A DNA stretch of 64,000 nt, from contig DASVCR010000065.1 in NCBI GenBank assembly GCA_036381515.1, forward strand, positions 62,001 to 126,000, given 5' to 3'. This DNA is from ZC4RG20 sp036381515. Lineage in GTDB: Bacteria > Pseudomonadota > Gammaproteobacteria > Steroidobacterales > Rariloculaceae. Numbering within the stretch: position 1 is the first letter of the stretch; every line of letters starts with the position of its first letter. Positions 8,494 through 17,375 of this stretch are shown piece after piece. A program made the position numbers and the translations under genes. The notes under the pieces are model-generated. The model saw only the letters and a program-made list of their open reading frames with translations. It was not told the DNA's origin and did no database searches.

Positions 8494-9267
8494 TCACTCG
8501 CCCGGGCTCAGCCGCTCGAGGTACTCCCGCTCCCTGACGTCGAGACTCTGCGGGCCGTGCTCTTCGACCTTCCTCATGATCCTATCGAGCTCCTCCCGAT
8601 TCACTGGGTGCAATGACTCACGCGGGATGCTGCGCCAGCGCTCGATGTCCGAGCGCGTCGCGCGGGGGAAGCTCGGCGCGGCCTTCTTGCGAAACCGCCG
8701 GGCCGGAGACCGGTATTCGAGCACCTTCAGATAGATCCAGCCGCCCGCGAGGCCGCCGAGATGCGCGAAGTGCGCGATGCCGCCGCCCCTCGTGAGCCCG
8801 CCGAGGATCGAATACGCCGCGAGCAGCACGATGAACCAGCGGGCCTCGATGGGGATGACGCCCCAAAAGTAGATCCGGTCGCGCGGCCAGAACTTCGCGA
8901 AGCCGACCAGCACGCCGAAGACGGCGCCCGAAGCGCCGACGACCGGCGCGAACGGCTCGAAGAACACCGACGCAAGCGCGGCGACGACGGCGCTCGTGAA
9001 ATAGAGCCCGAGAAAGCGCCCGCTGCCGAGCACGCTCTCGAGCCGCGGCCCGAAGAAGAAGAGCCCGATCATGTTGAACAGGAGGTGCAGGACGTCGGCG
9101 TGCAGGAACGCATACGACACGATCGTCCACGGCCGCTCCGGGATGAAGGCGGGCACGAGCACGAGCGAATTCACGAACGCGGCGAGCGCCGGCGCCTGCT
9201 GCGCGACGGTTTGCACGAGGTACATGGCCACGTTGGCAATGAGTAGGCGGCGTGCCCAAGGCGTCAC
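8494..9267 (-). CDS. Rhomboid family intramembrane serine protease
   Basis: Rhomboids cleave transmembrane segments inside the bilayer. The 257-aa protein has six predicted helices, the HLLFN motif (His61, Asn65), the catalytic Ser113 in GASGAVFG and the catalytic His169 in HFAHLGG. A charged C-terminal tail of about 70 residues (from RSPARRFRKKA) is cytoplasmic by the positive-inside rule and has no recognised domain. The start is GTG at 9267, with GGAG 8 nt upstream. Substrates are unknown. Confidence 0.93.
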   Translation of the reverse strand: MTPWARRLLIANVAMYLVQTVAQQAPALAAFVNSLVLVPAFIPERPWTIVSYAFLHADVLHLLFNMIGLFFFGPRLESVLGSGRFLGLYFTSAVVAALASVFFEPFAPVVGASGAVFGVLVGFAKFWPRDRIYFWGVIPIEARWFIVLLAAYSILGGLTRGGGIAHFAHLGGLAGGWIYLKVLEYRSPARRFRKKAAPSFPRATRSDIERWRSIPRESLHPVNREELDRIMRKVEEHGPQSLDVREREYLERLSPGE

Positions 9268-9345
9268 TGTCCGAGCTCCTCCATCGATCCGTCGATCCGC
9301 CGCTTCGTCGGCCGGAGCAGTATAGTTCAGGCCGCGGCGCGTCCT

Positions 9346-10329
9346 TCACGGCACGAGCACGGCGGCACCGGTGAAGCGGCCGGCGCGCAGGTCGGCGAGC
9401 GCGGCATTCGCGTCCTCGAGCCGATAGACCGTCGTCGTCGTGCGCACGGGCACGTGCGGCGCGAGCGCCATGAACGCGTCGCCGTCCGCGCGCGTCAGGT
9501 TGGCCACCGAGCAGACGCAACGCTCGCCCCACAAGAGCGCATACGGAAACGACGGAATGTCGCTCATGTAAATGCCGCCGCAGACGACGCGCCCGCCCGG
9601 CGCCACGGCCGCGAGCGCCGCGGGCAGGAGCTCGCCCGCGGGAGCGAAGATCAGCGCCGCATCGAGCGGCTCGTCCGGCCGCTCGTCGGACCCGCCCGCC
9701 CAGACCGCGCCGAGCTCGCGCGCGAACGCCTGCGCCTCGGCGTCTCCGGGCCGCGTGAACGCGTAGAGCTCGATGCCGCGGTGACGGGCGACCTGCGCGA
9801 CGATGTGCGCGGCCGCGCCGAAGCCGTACACGCCGAGCCGCTCGACGTCGCCTGCCTTCGACAGCGTGCGATAGCCGATCAGCCCCGCGCACAGCAGCGG
9901 CGCCGCGGACACCGCGTCGTAGGCGGCCGGGATCGGGAAGCAGAAATCCTCGTGCGCGACGGTGTATTCGGCGTAGCCGCCCGGAAGCTGATAGCCGGTG
10001 AAGCGCGCCTCCGGACAAAGATTCTCTCGCCCGGTCCTGCAATAGCGGCAGCGCCCGCACGTTCGCCCGAGCCATGGCACGCCGACGCGCTCGCCGATCC
10101 GGTACCGGGTCGCGCCCGCGCCGATTGCTTCTACGCGTCCGACGATCTCGTGACCGGGGACGAGCGGCAGCGCGGGATTCGGCAGCTCGCCGTCGACGAT
10201 GTGCAGATCCGTGCGGCAGACGGCGCACGCCTCGACCCTGACCAGCAGCTCGCGCTCGCCCGGCTCCGGAACCGGAACCGAGCGCGGCTCGAGAGCGCGG
10301 CCGGGCTGTTCGAGCACCATGGCCCGCAT
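9346..10329 (-). CDS. Zinc-dependent alcohol dehydrogenase (MDR family)
   Basis: A medium-chain dehydrogenase of 327 aa. Catalytic zinc ligands are Cys38 (CAVCRTD) and His60 (PGHE); structural zinc cysteines are 91, 94, 97 and 105. The nucleotide loop reads GVYGFGAAAH instead of the usual GxGxxG. I chose the ATG at 10329 because AGGGAGG lies 7 nt before it; an upstream in-frame ATG at 10425 would run across the sigma-54 promoter on the other strand. Substrate unknown. Confidence 0.88.
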   Translation of the reverse strand: MRAMVLEQPGRALEPRSVPVPEPGERELLVRVEACAVCRTDLHIVDGELPNPALPLVPGHEIVGRVEAIGAGATRYRIGERVGVPWLGRTCGRCRYCRTGRENLCPEARFTGYQLPGGYAEYTVAHEDFCFPIPAAYDAVSAAPLLCAGLIGYRTLSKAGDVERLGVYGFGAAAHIVAQVARHRGIELYAFTRPGDAEAQAFARELGAVWAGGSDERPDEPLDAALIFAPAGELLPAALAAVAPGGRVVCGGIYMSDIPSFPYALLWGERCVCSVANLTRADGDAFMALAPHVPVRTTTTVYRLEDANAALADLRAGRFTGAAVLVP

Positions 10330-10419
10330 TGCATTGGCCTCCCTGACGAAGCAGCCGATCCTTCGACGAATTGTACGTGCCCGCGCTCGTCGGACCCGAA
10401 GCACCTGCGGGGATCCGCA

Positions 10420-10436
10420 TGGCATGTCGCTTGCAT
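10420..10436 (+). promoter_or_regulatory. Sigma-54 promoter of the deacetylase-sulfotransferase-glycosyltransferase operon
   Basis: TGGCAT-N5-TTGCAT has the invariant GG (10421-10422) and GC (10433-10434) exactly 10 nt apart, as RpoN requires. The predicted transcript start is near 10446, about 53 nt before the ATG at 10499. Confidence 0.8.
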
Positions 10437-10498
10437 CCGTGCGCCGGGAGCCGTCACACGAGAACGCACAAGACGGCCCGACGGGGATCCGAGCGGCG

Positions 10499-11341
10499 AT
10501 GGACGCGAATATCTGGGCGCTGGGCGTCGACAGGGTGCGGCGAAAGCTCCGCGGGCTCTCGAGCGGCAGGCGCTGCGCGCGTCAGGCCGATGCGCTCGCG
10601 GGACGCGGCCGGCCGATCGTGACGATCTTCTACGACGTCGAAGGCGACTATGCGCGGCGCGGCGCGACGCGGCGTGAGCTCGACTGCGTCGGCCGCATTC
10701 TCGAGATCGAGGCGCGCTACGCGATCCGCTCGACGTACAACGTCGTCGCCCGTTTCGCGCTCGATGCGCCGTCGCTGATCGAGTCCGTGCGCGACGCCGG
10801 CCACGAGATCGCGAGCCACTCCTACGATCATTCGATCCTGACGCGGCTTCCGGGCAGCGCGCTCGTCGACCATCTGCGCCGGACGCGCGACACGTTCGAC
10901 GCGCTCGGCGTCGCCGTCGTCGGGCACCGCAGCCCGCAGTCGGCCTGGAACGAGCGCGTGCTCGACGCGCTCCTGTCGACCGGTTACGCGTGGAACGCCG
11001 AGAACGGCGCCGAGCCCTACCCGTATCGAATCCGCACGAGCCGGGACCTGACGCTGTGGCGCTTCCCGGTCGCCGGCGACGACTGGCAGTACGAGTCCGA
11101 GGGCTGCGCGCCCGCGCAGATGCTCGAGCGCTGGCGCGGACAGGTGCAGGCCGCGCGCGGCCGCCGCTCGCACGTCGCGATCGGCTTCCATCCGTGGGTC
11201 GAGTCGGCCCCCGGCCGCCTGACTGCGCTCGAGGAGCTCTTCCACTGGCTCGTCGACGACGCGCAGGTCGACGTGATGCCGTTCGGAGACGTGCTCCGCA
11301 TCGCGGCCGCGGCGCCGCAGCCCGCCGTCGCGTATGGCTAG
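10499..11341 (+). CDS. Polysaccharide deacetylase (NodB-like, CE4 family)
   Basis: The 280-aa protein has the NodB fold: the catalytic-site strand VTIFYDVEGDY (Asp46) and the metal-binding HSYDH motif (His107, His111), followed by VVGHRSPQS and a C-terminal IGFHPWVE strand. Members remove N- or O-acetyl groups from polymers, and versions with the VEGDY/HSYDH pattern are common in exopolysaccharide loci. There is no signal peptide, so it may act on a cytoplasmic precursor. It opens an operon and overlaps the sulfotransferase by 8 nt. Confidence 0.88.
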   Translation: MDANIWALGVDRVRRKLRGLSSGRRCARQADALAGRGRPIVTIFYDVEGDYARRGATRRELDCVGRILEIEARYAIRSTYNVVARFALDAPSLIESVRDAGHEIASHSYDHSILTRLPGSALVDHLRRTRDTFDALGVAVVGHRSPQSAWNERVLDALLSTGYAWNAENGAEPYPYRIRTSRDLTLWRFPVAGDDWQYESEGCAPAQMLERWRGQVQAARGRRSHVAIGFHPWVESAPGRLTALEELFHWLVDDAQVDVMPFGDVLRIAAAAPQPAVAYG

Positions 11342-12227
11342 CGCGCGCAGAACCGTCCCGCCGGACGTGCCGCGAGCCGCGGCGCGCGCGCCTCGGGTCG
11401 ACTTCGTCGGCATCGGGGTGCAGAAGGCGGGCACGACGTGGCTCCACCGGATGCTCGCCGCGCATCCCGACGTCTTCATGGCGCACGCGCACGACAAGGA
11501 CCTGCGTTTCTTCAACGCGCACTACGATCGCGGCTACCTGTGGTACGAGCGGCACTTCGACGGCGCGGGCGCGAAGCGCCGCGGCGAGTTCTCGACGAGC
11601 TATTTCTACTCCAAGGACGCGCCCGAGCGCGTGTACCGCTACAACCCGGAGATGCGCCTTCTCCTGTCGCTGCGCGATCCGGTCGAGCGCCTGATCTCTC
11701 ATCACCGGCACGAGATCCGACTCGGGCGCATCGCGGAGGACCTTCCGCTCGAGCACGCGATCGCGAGCAATCCGAGCTACCTCGAGCAGTCGATGTACTT
11801 CACGCAGCTCTCGAGGTGGCTCGAATGGTTCCCGCGCGCGAGCCTGCACGTCGTGATCTTCGAGGAGATGTTCCGCGATCCGGCGCAGGCCGTGCGCGAC
11901 CTGTACGCGTTCGTCGGCGTATCGCCGTCGTTCGTGCCGCGCGGGCTCGACGAGAAAATCAATGCGGGCCGCATCCCGCGCAGCCGGCTCGTCGAGCGCG
12001 GCGCGAGCGCCGCCGCGTCCGCGCTGCGGGCGGTCGGCGGCGGGGCGATCGTCGACGCGCTGAAGAAGGCGCGCGCGGACGCGCGGCTCCGGAGCGCGAA
12101 CACCCGGCGCACCGCGCCCGCGCCCGATCCCGCGCTCGTCTCGAGCCTGCGCGCGGAGCTTGCCGCGGAGAACGCGAAGCTCGCCGCGCTCCTCGGCCGC
12201 GATCTTTCGATCTGGAACGGGGCCTGA
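11334..12227 (+). CDS. PAPS-dependent sulfotransferase
   Basis: It has the 5'-phosphosulfate loop GVQKAGTTWL (about 29-37) and the 3'-phosphate site LSLRDPVERLISHH (Arg114 and Ser122), both diagnostic for PAPS sulfotransferases. The body resembles heparan-type (Sulfotransfer_1) enzymes that act on saccharides. A C-terminal tail of about 90 residues is Ala/Arg-rich and ends in a short helical segment. It overlaps the deacetylase by 8 nt and is followed 14 nt later by a glycosyltransferase, so it probably adds sulfate to the polymer built here. Confidence 0.88.
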   Translation: MASARRTVPPDVPRAAARAPRVDFVGIGVQKAGTTWLHRMLAAHPDVFMAHAHDKDLRFFNAHYDRGYLWYERHFDGAGAKRRGEFSTSYFYSKDAPERVYRYNPEMRLLLSLRDPVERLISHHRHEIRLGRIAEDLPLEHAIASNPSYLEQSMYFTQLSRWLEWFPRASLHVVIFEEMFRDPAQAVRDLYAFVGVSPSFVPRGLDEKINAGRIPRSRLVERGASAAASALRAVGGGAIVDALKKARADARLRSANTRRTAPAPDPALVSSLRAELAAENAKLAALLGRDLSIWNGA

Positions 12228-12241
12228 AGCGGAGCGGCGCC

Positions 12242-13504
12242 GTGCCGAAGCAGGCGATGCGGCTCCTGTTCTTTCCGCGCGAGGGTTATCCGACGGACCG
12301 CGTCAGGATCAACGTGCTGTTCGGCCGGGAGCTGGTGTCGCGCGGACACGCGATCGATCTCGTCATGCAGGCGGCCGACGAGCGCGTCCGCGTCGGCCCG
12401 CACGACTGGCACGGGCGGACCGTGTGGGTCGGACCGGTCGACTCGAGGCCGGGCGTGCTGCACCGGCTCCGCAAGGTGGGGCTCGACCTCGCGCACGATC
12501 TGCGTTTTCTCAGGACCGTCGATGCCGCGCGATACGACGGCGTGCTCGTCAGCGACAAGTTCGTGACCGCGTCGCTCGCCGCGCTGCTCGCACGGATGCG
12601 GGGCGTGCGGTTCTTTTTCTGGCTGACGTTCCCGTATCCCGAGACCGATATCGCCACGGCGCGGTCCGGGACCGCGATGTTCGGCCGGCTCGCCGCAATC
12701 CGCGGCGTGCTGACCCGATGGCTGCTGCGCCGCGTGATCCTGCCGCGTAGCGACCATGTGTTCGTGCAATCGGAGCGGATGCGGCGGGACGTGTGCGCGC
12801 GCGGCGCGTCTCCGGAGAAGGTGTCCCCGATCCTCACGGGCTTCGACGTCGACGGCATCGCACTCGCCGGTCCTGAAACGGAACGGACCGACCCGAACTG
12901 CGTGACGCTCGGCTATCTCGGCACGCTGAACGCGATGCGGCGCCTCGACGTGCTCGTCGAGATGCTCGCGACGCTCCGCACCGGCGGCATGAACGCCCGG
13001 CTGCTGATCGTCGGCGATGCGCCGAATCCGGCCGACCGGCGGATGCTCGAGCTGCGCGCGGCGGAGCTCGGCGTGACCGCCTGCGTCGAGATCACGGGAC
13101 GCCTGCCTCAGCCCGACGCGCTGCGACGCCTGTCGAAGGCGCACGTTTGCCTGTCGCCGATCCCGCGCTCGCCGCTCCTCGACGTCGGCTCGCCGACGAA
13201 GCTGATCGAGTACCTCGCGCTCGGCATCCCGGTCGTCGCGAACGATCATCCGGAACAGCGGGCGATCCTGCGGGAGACGAAGGCCGGCGTGTGCGTGCCG
13301 TGGGGCGCGCGGCACTTCGCGCGCGCCGTGCGCTGGCTCGTCGCGCGCACGCCGGACGAGCGCGCAGCGATGGGCCGGCGCGGCCGCGCGTACGTCGAGC
13401 GCGAAAGAACCTACGCGCGGATCGCCGACGACGTCGAGCGCGTGTGGCTCGACGTGATCGCGCGCGGCGGCCTTCAACCGCACCGCACGCCGAGCTCCGC
13501 GTAG
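12242..13504 (+). CDS. Glycosyltransferase family 4 (GT-B fold)
   Basis: A 420-aa GT-B enzyme. The C-terminal half shows LGYLGTLNAMRRLDVLVEML, LLIVGDAPN, ITGRLPQ and the sugar-nucleotide E-x7-E-like site SPTKLIEYLALGIPVVAND. The N-terminal half (LLFFPREGYPTDRVRINVLF) resembles acceptor-binding domains. The GTG at 12242 has GGAG just upstream; the ATG at 12257 is an alternative start. It is the last gene of the sigma-54 operon, and its 3' end overlaps the convergent glycosyltransferase by 31 bp. Sugar specificity unknown. Confidence 0.88.
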   Translation: MPKQAMRLLFFPREGYPTDRVRINVLFGRELVSRGHAIDLVMQAADERVRVGPHDWHGRTVWVGPVDSRPGVLHRLRKVGLDLAHDLRFLRTVDAARYDGVLVSDKFVTASLAALLARMRGVRFFFWLTFPYPETDIATARSGTAMFGRLAAIRGVLTRWLLRRVILPRSDHVFVQSERMRRDVCARGASPEKVSPILTGFDVDGIALAGPETERTDPNCVTLGYLGTLNAMRRLDVLVEMLATLRTGGMNARLLIVGDAPNPADRRMLELRAAELGVTACVEITGRLPQPDALRRLSKAHVCLSPIPRSPLLDVGSPTKLIEYLALGIPVVANDHPEQRAILRETKAGVCVPWGARHFARAVRWLVARTPDERAAMGRRGRAYVERERTYARIADDVERVWLDVIARGGLQPHRTPSSA

Positions 13505-14706
13505 AGCCCGGCCACGCGCTCGAGATAGCGGTGCGGCGAGAAATCCGTCGCGACCTTCGCGCGCGCGCGCTCGCCCGCCACGCGGAGCGCTTGGTCGGGC
13601 AGCGCGCGCACGTGCGAGAGCATCAGGCCGAGCGCGTCGGCGTCGCCGGCCTCGAAGAGCCAGCCGGTCTCGTCGTGCTCGACGAGCTCCGGCAGACCGC
13701 CGATCCGCGACGCGATGACGGGCTTGCCGAGCGCGTACGCTTCGAGCACCGACAGCGGCGCGTTCTCGTACCACTCGGACGGCACGACGACGGCGCGGGC
13801 ATCGGCGATCGCGCTCTCGAGCTCGCGGCCGCTCAGGAAGCCCAGGAATCGCACGTCCGCGCCGATGTGCGCCGCGAGCGCCTCGAGCCGGTCGAGCTCC
13901 GGTCCAGTCCCGATCAGATCGGCGCCGACGCGGGCGCGCGCGGCCGCGCGCACGAGCGTGTCGAGCCCCTTCTCCCGCGACAGCCGGCCGAAGTAGACGA
14001 AGCGCCGCCCGGGATCGAACGCCGGCCGCGTCCGCGACGCATCGACGAAGTTCGGAACGTAGCGAAACTGCTCGCCGTGAAAGCCCCACTCCGCGAGCTT
14101 CCGCAAGTAGAACCGGCTCGGCACGACGAACCGATCCACCGTGCCGACGTAGCTGTTCAGCAGCCGATGCAGATAGCTTTCCGCCATCACGAGAAGACTG
14201 AGCGGCAGGCTGCCTTTCATGCAGCGCCGCAGCGCGACGTGGAACAGGCCGCCGTTCCGGCAGCGCTCGCAGATGCGCCCATGGCTCAGCATCGAGTAGG
14301 CCGGGCACGCGAGCTTCAGGTCATGCAGCGTCATCACGAGCGGGATCCCGCTCTGCTTCACCGCGGCGAGCACCGACGGCGACAGGTGATGATAGACGTT
14401 GTGCGCATGACAGACGTCCGGCGACGCGAGGCGGATCAGCTCGCCGATCTTCGCCCGCGCCTCGAACGAGTAGACGCCCTTCAGCCCCTTGCGAAGCTTC
14501 TCGCCGAGCGGATAGTCCCGCCCGAGCTCGATCTCGTCGACGAAGTGCGCGTCCCACGACGTCGGCCGGTTGCTCGGATGGCGCATGCAGAACGGCACGA
14601 CGGTCCAGCCGAGCTCGGCGAGCATCTCGTTGTGGCGGAGGAACACGATGTCCGCGCCGCCGCGCGGATAGTGGTAGTTATTGACGGAGAGGAGCGTCGG
14701 GCGCAT
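13474..14706 (-). CDS. Glycosyltransferase family 4 (GT-B fold)
   Basis: The 410-aa protein begins LLSVNNYHYPRGGADIVFL, the glycine-rich donor/acceptor loop of GT4 enzymes. It carries HAHNVYHHLSPSV, a CERCRNGG cysteine cluster, and the C-terminal FGRLSREKGLDTLVRA and SEWYENAPLSVLEAYALGKP donor-binding motifs. It is the third gene of the minus-strand operon, and its start overlaps the preceding glycosyltransferase by 29 nt. The function fits assembly of the exopolysaccharide repeat unit; the linkage is unknown. Confidence 0.9.
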   Translation of the reverse strand: MRPTLLSVNNYHYPRGGADIVFLRHNEMLAELGWTVVPFCMRHPSNRPTSWDAHFVDEIELGRDYPLGEKLRKGLKGVYSFEARAKIGELIRLASPDVCHAHNVYHHLSPSVLAAVKQSGIPLVMTLHDLKLACPAYSMLSHGRICERCRNGGLFHVALRRCMKGSLPLSLLVMAESYLHRLLNSYVGTVDRFVVPSRFYLRKLAEWGFHGEQFRYVPNFVDASRTRPAFDPGRRFVYFGRLSREKGLDTLVRAAARARVGADLIGTGPELDRLEALAAHIGADVRFLGFLSGRELESAIADARAVVVPSEWYENAPLSVLEAYALGKPVIASRIGGLPELVEHDETGWLFEAGDADALGLMLSHVRALPDQALRVAGERARAKVATDFSPHRYLERVAGLYAELGVRCG

Positions 14707-16003
14707 GAGCGAACGGTCGCGGCATCGCGGCCGCGGGCGCGCGCGGGCGCTTCGGCTCGTTCGGATCCGGGCCGGCGGGCCCGTCGACCTCGGACCCGAC
14801 GAGCGGCTTCGGCGGAAGGCCGAGGAGCGCCGCGATCCGATCGGCGTTCCGCATCGAGTGATGGCGGAGCGCATGCTCCCGGCACCGTCTGCCGATCTCG
14901 ATGCTGAGCTCCTCGTCCTCGACGAGGCGCCGCACGTCGCGCCGCAGCCGGTCCTCCGTGCCGGAGAGAAACCCGAGATGCTGGTCGCGGAGCACGCCGT
15001 CCGGATCGACGCGCAGGCTGACGACGGGGACCTCGAGCATCCACGCCTGGATGAACGTATTCGAGAAGCCCTCGTAGTCGCTCGTGTTCACGAGGACGCG
15101 CGCGTCGGCGAGCACCTCGCCGACCTCGTCCTGGGTGCGCGCGCCGAGATACTCGAGATTCGGCACCGCGTCGATCGCGCGCAGCAGATCGCGCGTCCAC
15201 GCATCGTTCCGCATCGCTGCGCCGATCATCACGAAGCGGACCGGCGCGTCGGCGCCGAAGGCGGCCGCGAGCCGCACGAACGCATGCGGGTTCTTCAGCG
15301 GCTTCAGATTCGCGATCCAGACGACGCTGCCGCGGCGCCGACCGCGCTGCGGCGGCGGCGCCCCCGGGTGGAAGTTCGGCACGACCTCGGCGTCCGCCCT
15401 GCCGTAGTGCGCGGCGAGCCGCGACTGCTGCGCTTTCGTCTGCGCGAGGATCACGTCGGCCTTGCGAATCCCGTACTCGAGAAACGCCCTTTCGATCCGG
15501 CGATGCAGCCTCCACCACGGAATGCGCTCCGGCGTCACCGAGCGGTCGCTCGACACGCGCCACACCATCGGCACGCCGTTTCGCGACGCGTACCACGCCG
15601 CGATGCCGGTATGCGCGCAGCCGACCTGCTGATACACGACGTCCGGGCGCAGCGCGCGCAGCGCTCGATAGAGCCGCAGCGCGTCGAAGAAGTAGCCGTG
15701 CCGGCGCACGCCGTCGCGGCTCGAGAAGCGGTGCAGCGCGTAGCCGTCGGGACGGTGATCCGGCTCGCAGTCGACGGTCAGGTAGTGGACGTCGACGTCG
15801 TACCGCTCGAGCAGCCGCTCGATCAGGAGCTTCGCCTGATACTGTGAGCCGCCCATGATCGCGCTCCAATGCACCGGCAGGAGCACGCACACGCGCGGCT
15901 TCGCGTGCCTCGACGGCCGCGCGCGGCCCCGTCGCCCGGCGACGCGGCCGCGCCCGCCGGCGGCGCCGAGTTGCGGCTCGCTGTCGAGGGTGCGCTCCGT
16001 CAT
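14678..16003 (-). CDS. Glycosyltransferase family 4 (GT-B fold)
   Basis: A 441-aa GT-B protein with PVHWSAIMGGSQYQAKLLIE near the N-terminus, VWIANLKPLKNPHAF at the domain joint and NTSDYEGFSNTFIQAWMLEVPVV as the nucleotide-sugar site. The first 35 residues are Arg/Gly-rich and the last 40 Pro/Arg-rich; both look disordered. The ATG at 16003 overlaps the methyltransferase stop (ATGA), so the two are probably translationally coupled. Confidence 0.88.
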   Translation of the reverse strand: MTERTLDSEPQLGAAGGRGRVAGRRGRARPSRHAKPRVCVLLPVHWSAIMGGSQYQAKLLIERLLERYDVDVHYLTVDCEPDHRPDGYALHRFSSRDGVRRHGYFFDALRLYRALRALRPDVVYQQVGCAHTGIAAWYASRNGVPMVWRVSSDRSVTPERIPWWRLHRRIERAFLEYGIRKADVILAQTKAQQSRLAAHYGRADAEVVPNFHPGAPPPQRGRRRGSVVWIANLKPLKNPHAFVRLAAAFGADAPVRFVMIGAAMRNDAWTRDLLRAIDAVPNLEYLGARTQDEVGEVLADARVLVNTSDYEGFSNTFIQAWMLEVPVVSLRVDPDGVLRDQHLGFLSGTEDRLRRDVRRLVEDEELSIEIGRRCREHALRHHSMRNADRIAALLGLPPKPLVGSEVDGPAGPDPNEPKRPRAPAAAMPRPFAHAPDAPLRQ

Positions 16004-17016
16004 GTCGGCAGGCGACGCTCGTGCGGCTTTCTGCCGACCAGGGCCAGGCCGAGCGGGTAATAGCGCAGGTTCCGCTCTAGGAAGGTTTTCACGGCGTGCG
16101 CGGCGTTGCGGATCGGCGCGCGGCCGAAGCGGCGCACGTACGCCGGACGGAGCACGTCGAAGCCGCACCGCGACAGCAGATCCGCGAGGCTCGCCCGATC
16201 GAAGTACCTGACGTGGCTCGCGGGGTGCACCATGTCCCAGCGTGGGCCCTTCGATCGCGCGTCGATGCCGCCGAGATTCGGCACCGCGACGTAAAGGAGC
16301 CCGCCCGGCTTCAGCACGCGATGAAGCTCGCGCATGTACTCGATCGGCGAGTAGAGGTGCTCGAACACCTGCTCCGCGACCGCCGCATCGAAGCTCGCCT
16401 CCGGGAACGGGCGATCGCGGAGATCGCCGAGCACCGCGTGCAGGCCGTGCTCGCGGCAGTAGTCGATCTTGCGCGGATCGACCTCGAGGCCGACCGCCTG
16501 CCAGCCGTTGCGCACGGCCGCCTCGAGCTGCGTGCCCCAGCCGCAGCCGAAATCGAGCAGCGTGCCCTTGCGGCCGAGCGCGGCGAGCTGACGGCAGACG
16601 TAGTCCGCGTACTCGCTCGCGCGCGCGGGCTTCGGGCCCGTCTCCCGCCAGTACCGCGCATAGAGCTCGCCGTTCACCTCGGCGTTCAGCCTCGGGCTCA
16701 CGAACACGTGCCGGCACTCTGCGCACTCGACGATCGGGAACTCGAAGTCCGGATCGAGGCGCGGGTCGTCCTTGCACTTCGCGATCCACCAGCTCCGCGT
16801 CTCCTTGGCGGTGAAGCGCGTGTTCAGGACCGTGCCGCCGCACAGCTCGCACGGCACGTGCTCGAGCACGGACGCCATCGCCGCTCCATCGCTCTCGCGG
16901 CGCCCGGCAGCGTTCTCGCGATCGTCGGCCTTCTCGAGATACGCGGTGTTCTCGAGATCTGCGACGTTCTCGCGATCGGCGGCGGGCAGGAAGAGCGCCC
17001 GATCTTCGCGATTCAT
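16000..17016 (-). CDS. Class I SAM-dependent methyltransferase with zinc-finger-like N-terminus
   Basis: The C-terminal two thirds is a Methyltransf_11-type domain: LLDFGCGWGTQLEAAVRNGW, GLEVDPRK, then FDAAVAEQVFEHLYSP and LKPGGLLYVAVPN. A CELCGG...CAECRH cysteine pair ahead of it resembles the zinc-ribbon module of sugar or SAM methyltransferases in polysaccharide loci. The first 47 residues include four 6-residue repeats encoded by an 18-bp tandem repeat (16913-16984). The ATG at 17016 fits the sigma-54 promoter at 17068-17083; the ATG at 16878 would skip the repeats. It is the first gene of the operon. Confidence 0.85.
   Translation of the reverse strand: MNREDRALFLPAADRENVADLENTAYLEKADDRENAAGRRESDGAAMASVLEHVPCELCGGTVLNTRFTAKETRSWWIAKCKDDPRLDPDFEFPIVECAECRHVFVSPRLNAEVNGELYARYWRETGPKPARASEYADYVCRQLAALGRKGTLLDFGCGWGTQLEAAVRNGWQAVGLEVDPRKIDYCREHGLHAVLGDLRDRPFPEASFDAAVAEQVFEHLYSPIEYMRELHRVLKPGGLLYVAVPNLGGIDARSKGPRWDMVHPASHVRYFDRASLADLLSRCGFDVLRPAYVRRFGRAPIRNAAHAVKTFLERNLRYYPLGLALVGRKPHERRLPT
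16913..16984 (-). repeat. 18-bp tandem repeat, four units, inside the methyltransferase gene
   Basis: Four consecutive 18-bp units (16913-16930, 16931-16948, 16949-16966, 16967-16984) all begin TTCTCG[CA][GA]AT on the plus strand. They encode hexads such as DRENVA, DLENTA, YLEKAD and DRENAA. The 18-nt period keeps the frame, so the unit number can change without breaking the gene. Confidence 0.85.
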
Positions 17017-17067
17017 GTTGTTGTCCCGTGGCGAGCGGCCGGAGCCCCGAGCCGGCCCTGCTGCCGA

Positions 17068-17083
17068 AGCAAGTCCCGTGCCC
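17068..17083 (-). promoter_or_regulatory. Sigma-54 promoter of the methyltransferase-glycosyltransferase operon
   Basis: On the minus strand the site reads GGGCACGGGACTTGCT, with GG (17082-17081) and GC (17070-17069) 10 nt apart. This matches the GGCACG-N4-TTGCT consensus. The predicted transcript start is near 17057, about 40 nt before the ATG at 17016. Confidence 0.8.
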
Positions 17084-17297
17084 GTGTCGCCGCGGGCGGC
17101 GGCGCTCGACCCGCGGGCCGACGGCCTTGCAAAGATTGGAAAGCAGACAGGGAACTTGGACCGCTCGTCAGGAACGCCGCGCCGGCACACGGGACCGGGC
17201 GATCACTCCATTTGCATGGAAGGCGAGGTTACCGCGACGCTGCCGCGGCAGCGCGGGCGCTGGCCCGCGGCGCGGACCGTGTCAGCGCTCGAACGGC

Positions 17298-17334
17298 CGG
17301 TCGGCGGCGCCGCGGCGGGCGGCGCCGCCGACCG
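17298..17334 (-). terminator. GC-rich hairpin after the TonB-receptor gene
   Basis: Positions 17298-17311 and 17321-17334 form a perfect 14-bp stem with a 9-nt loop, 42 nt past the stop codon at 17376. No T-run follows in the direction of transcription, so it is a stem that may stop or protect the transcript rather than a classic intrinsic terminator. Confidence 0.45.
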
Positions 17335-17375
17335 AGAAGGGCGGCGCCGGCCGGGGCCGCCGCGTCGGCTTCGGG

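Larger units (their letters stand above)
17017..17375. other. Intergenic region between the methyltransferase and TonB-receptor genes
   Basis: No supported gene lies in these 359 bp. It holds the sigma-54 promoter for the methyltransferase operon (17068-17083) and a 14-bp perfect hairpin (17298-17334) just after the TonB-receptor stop codon. Confidence 0.7.
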
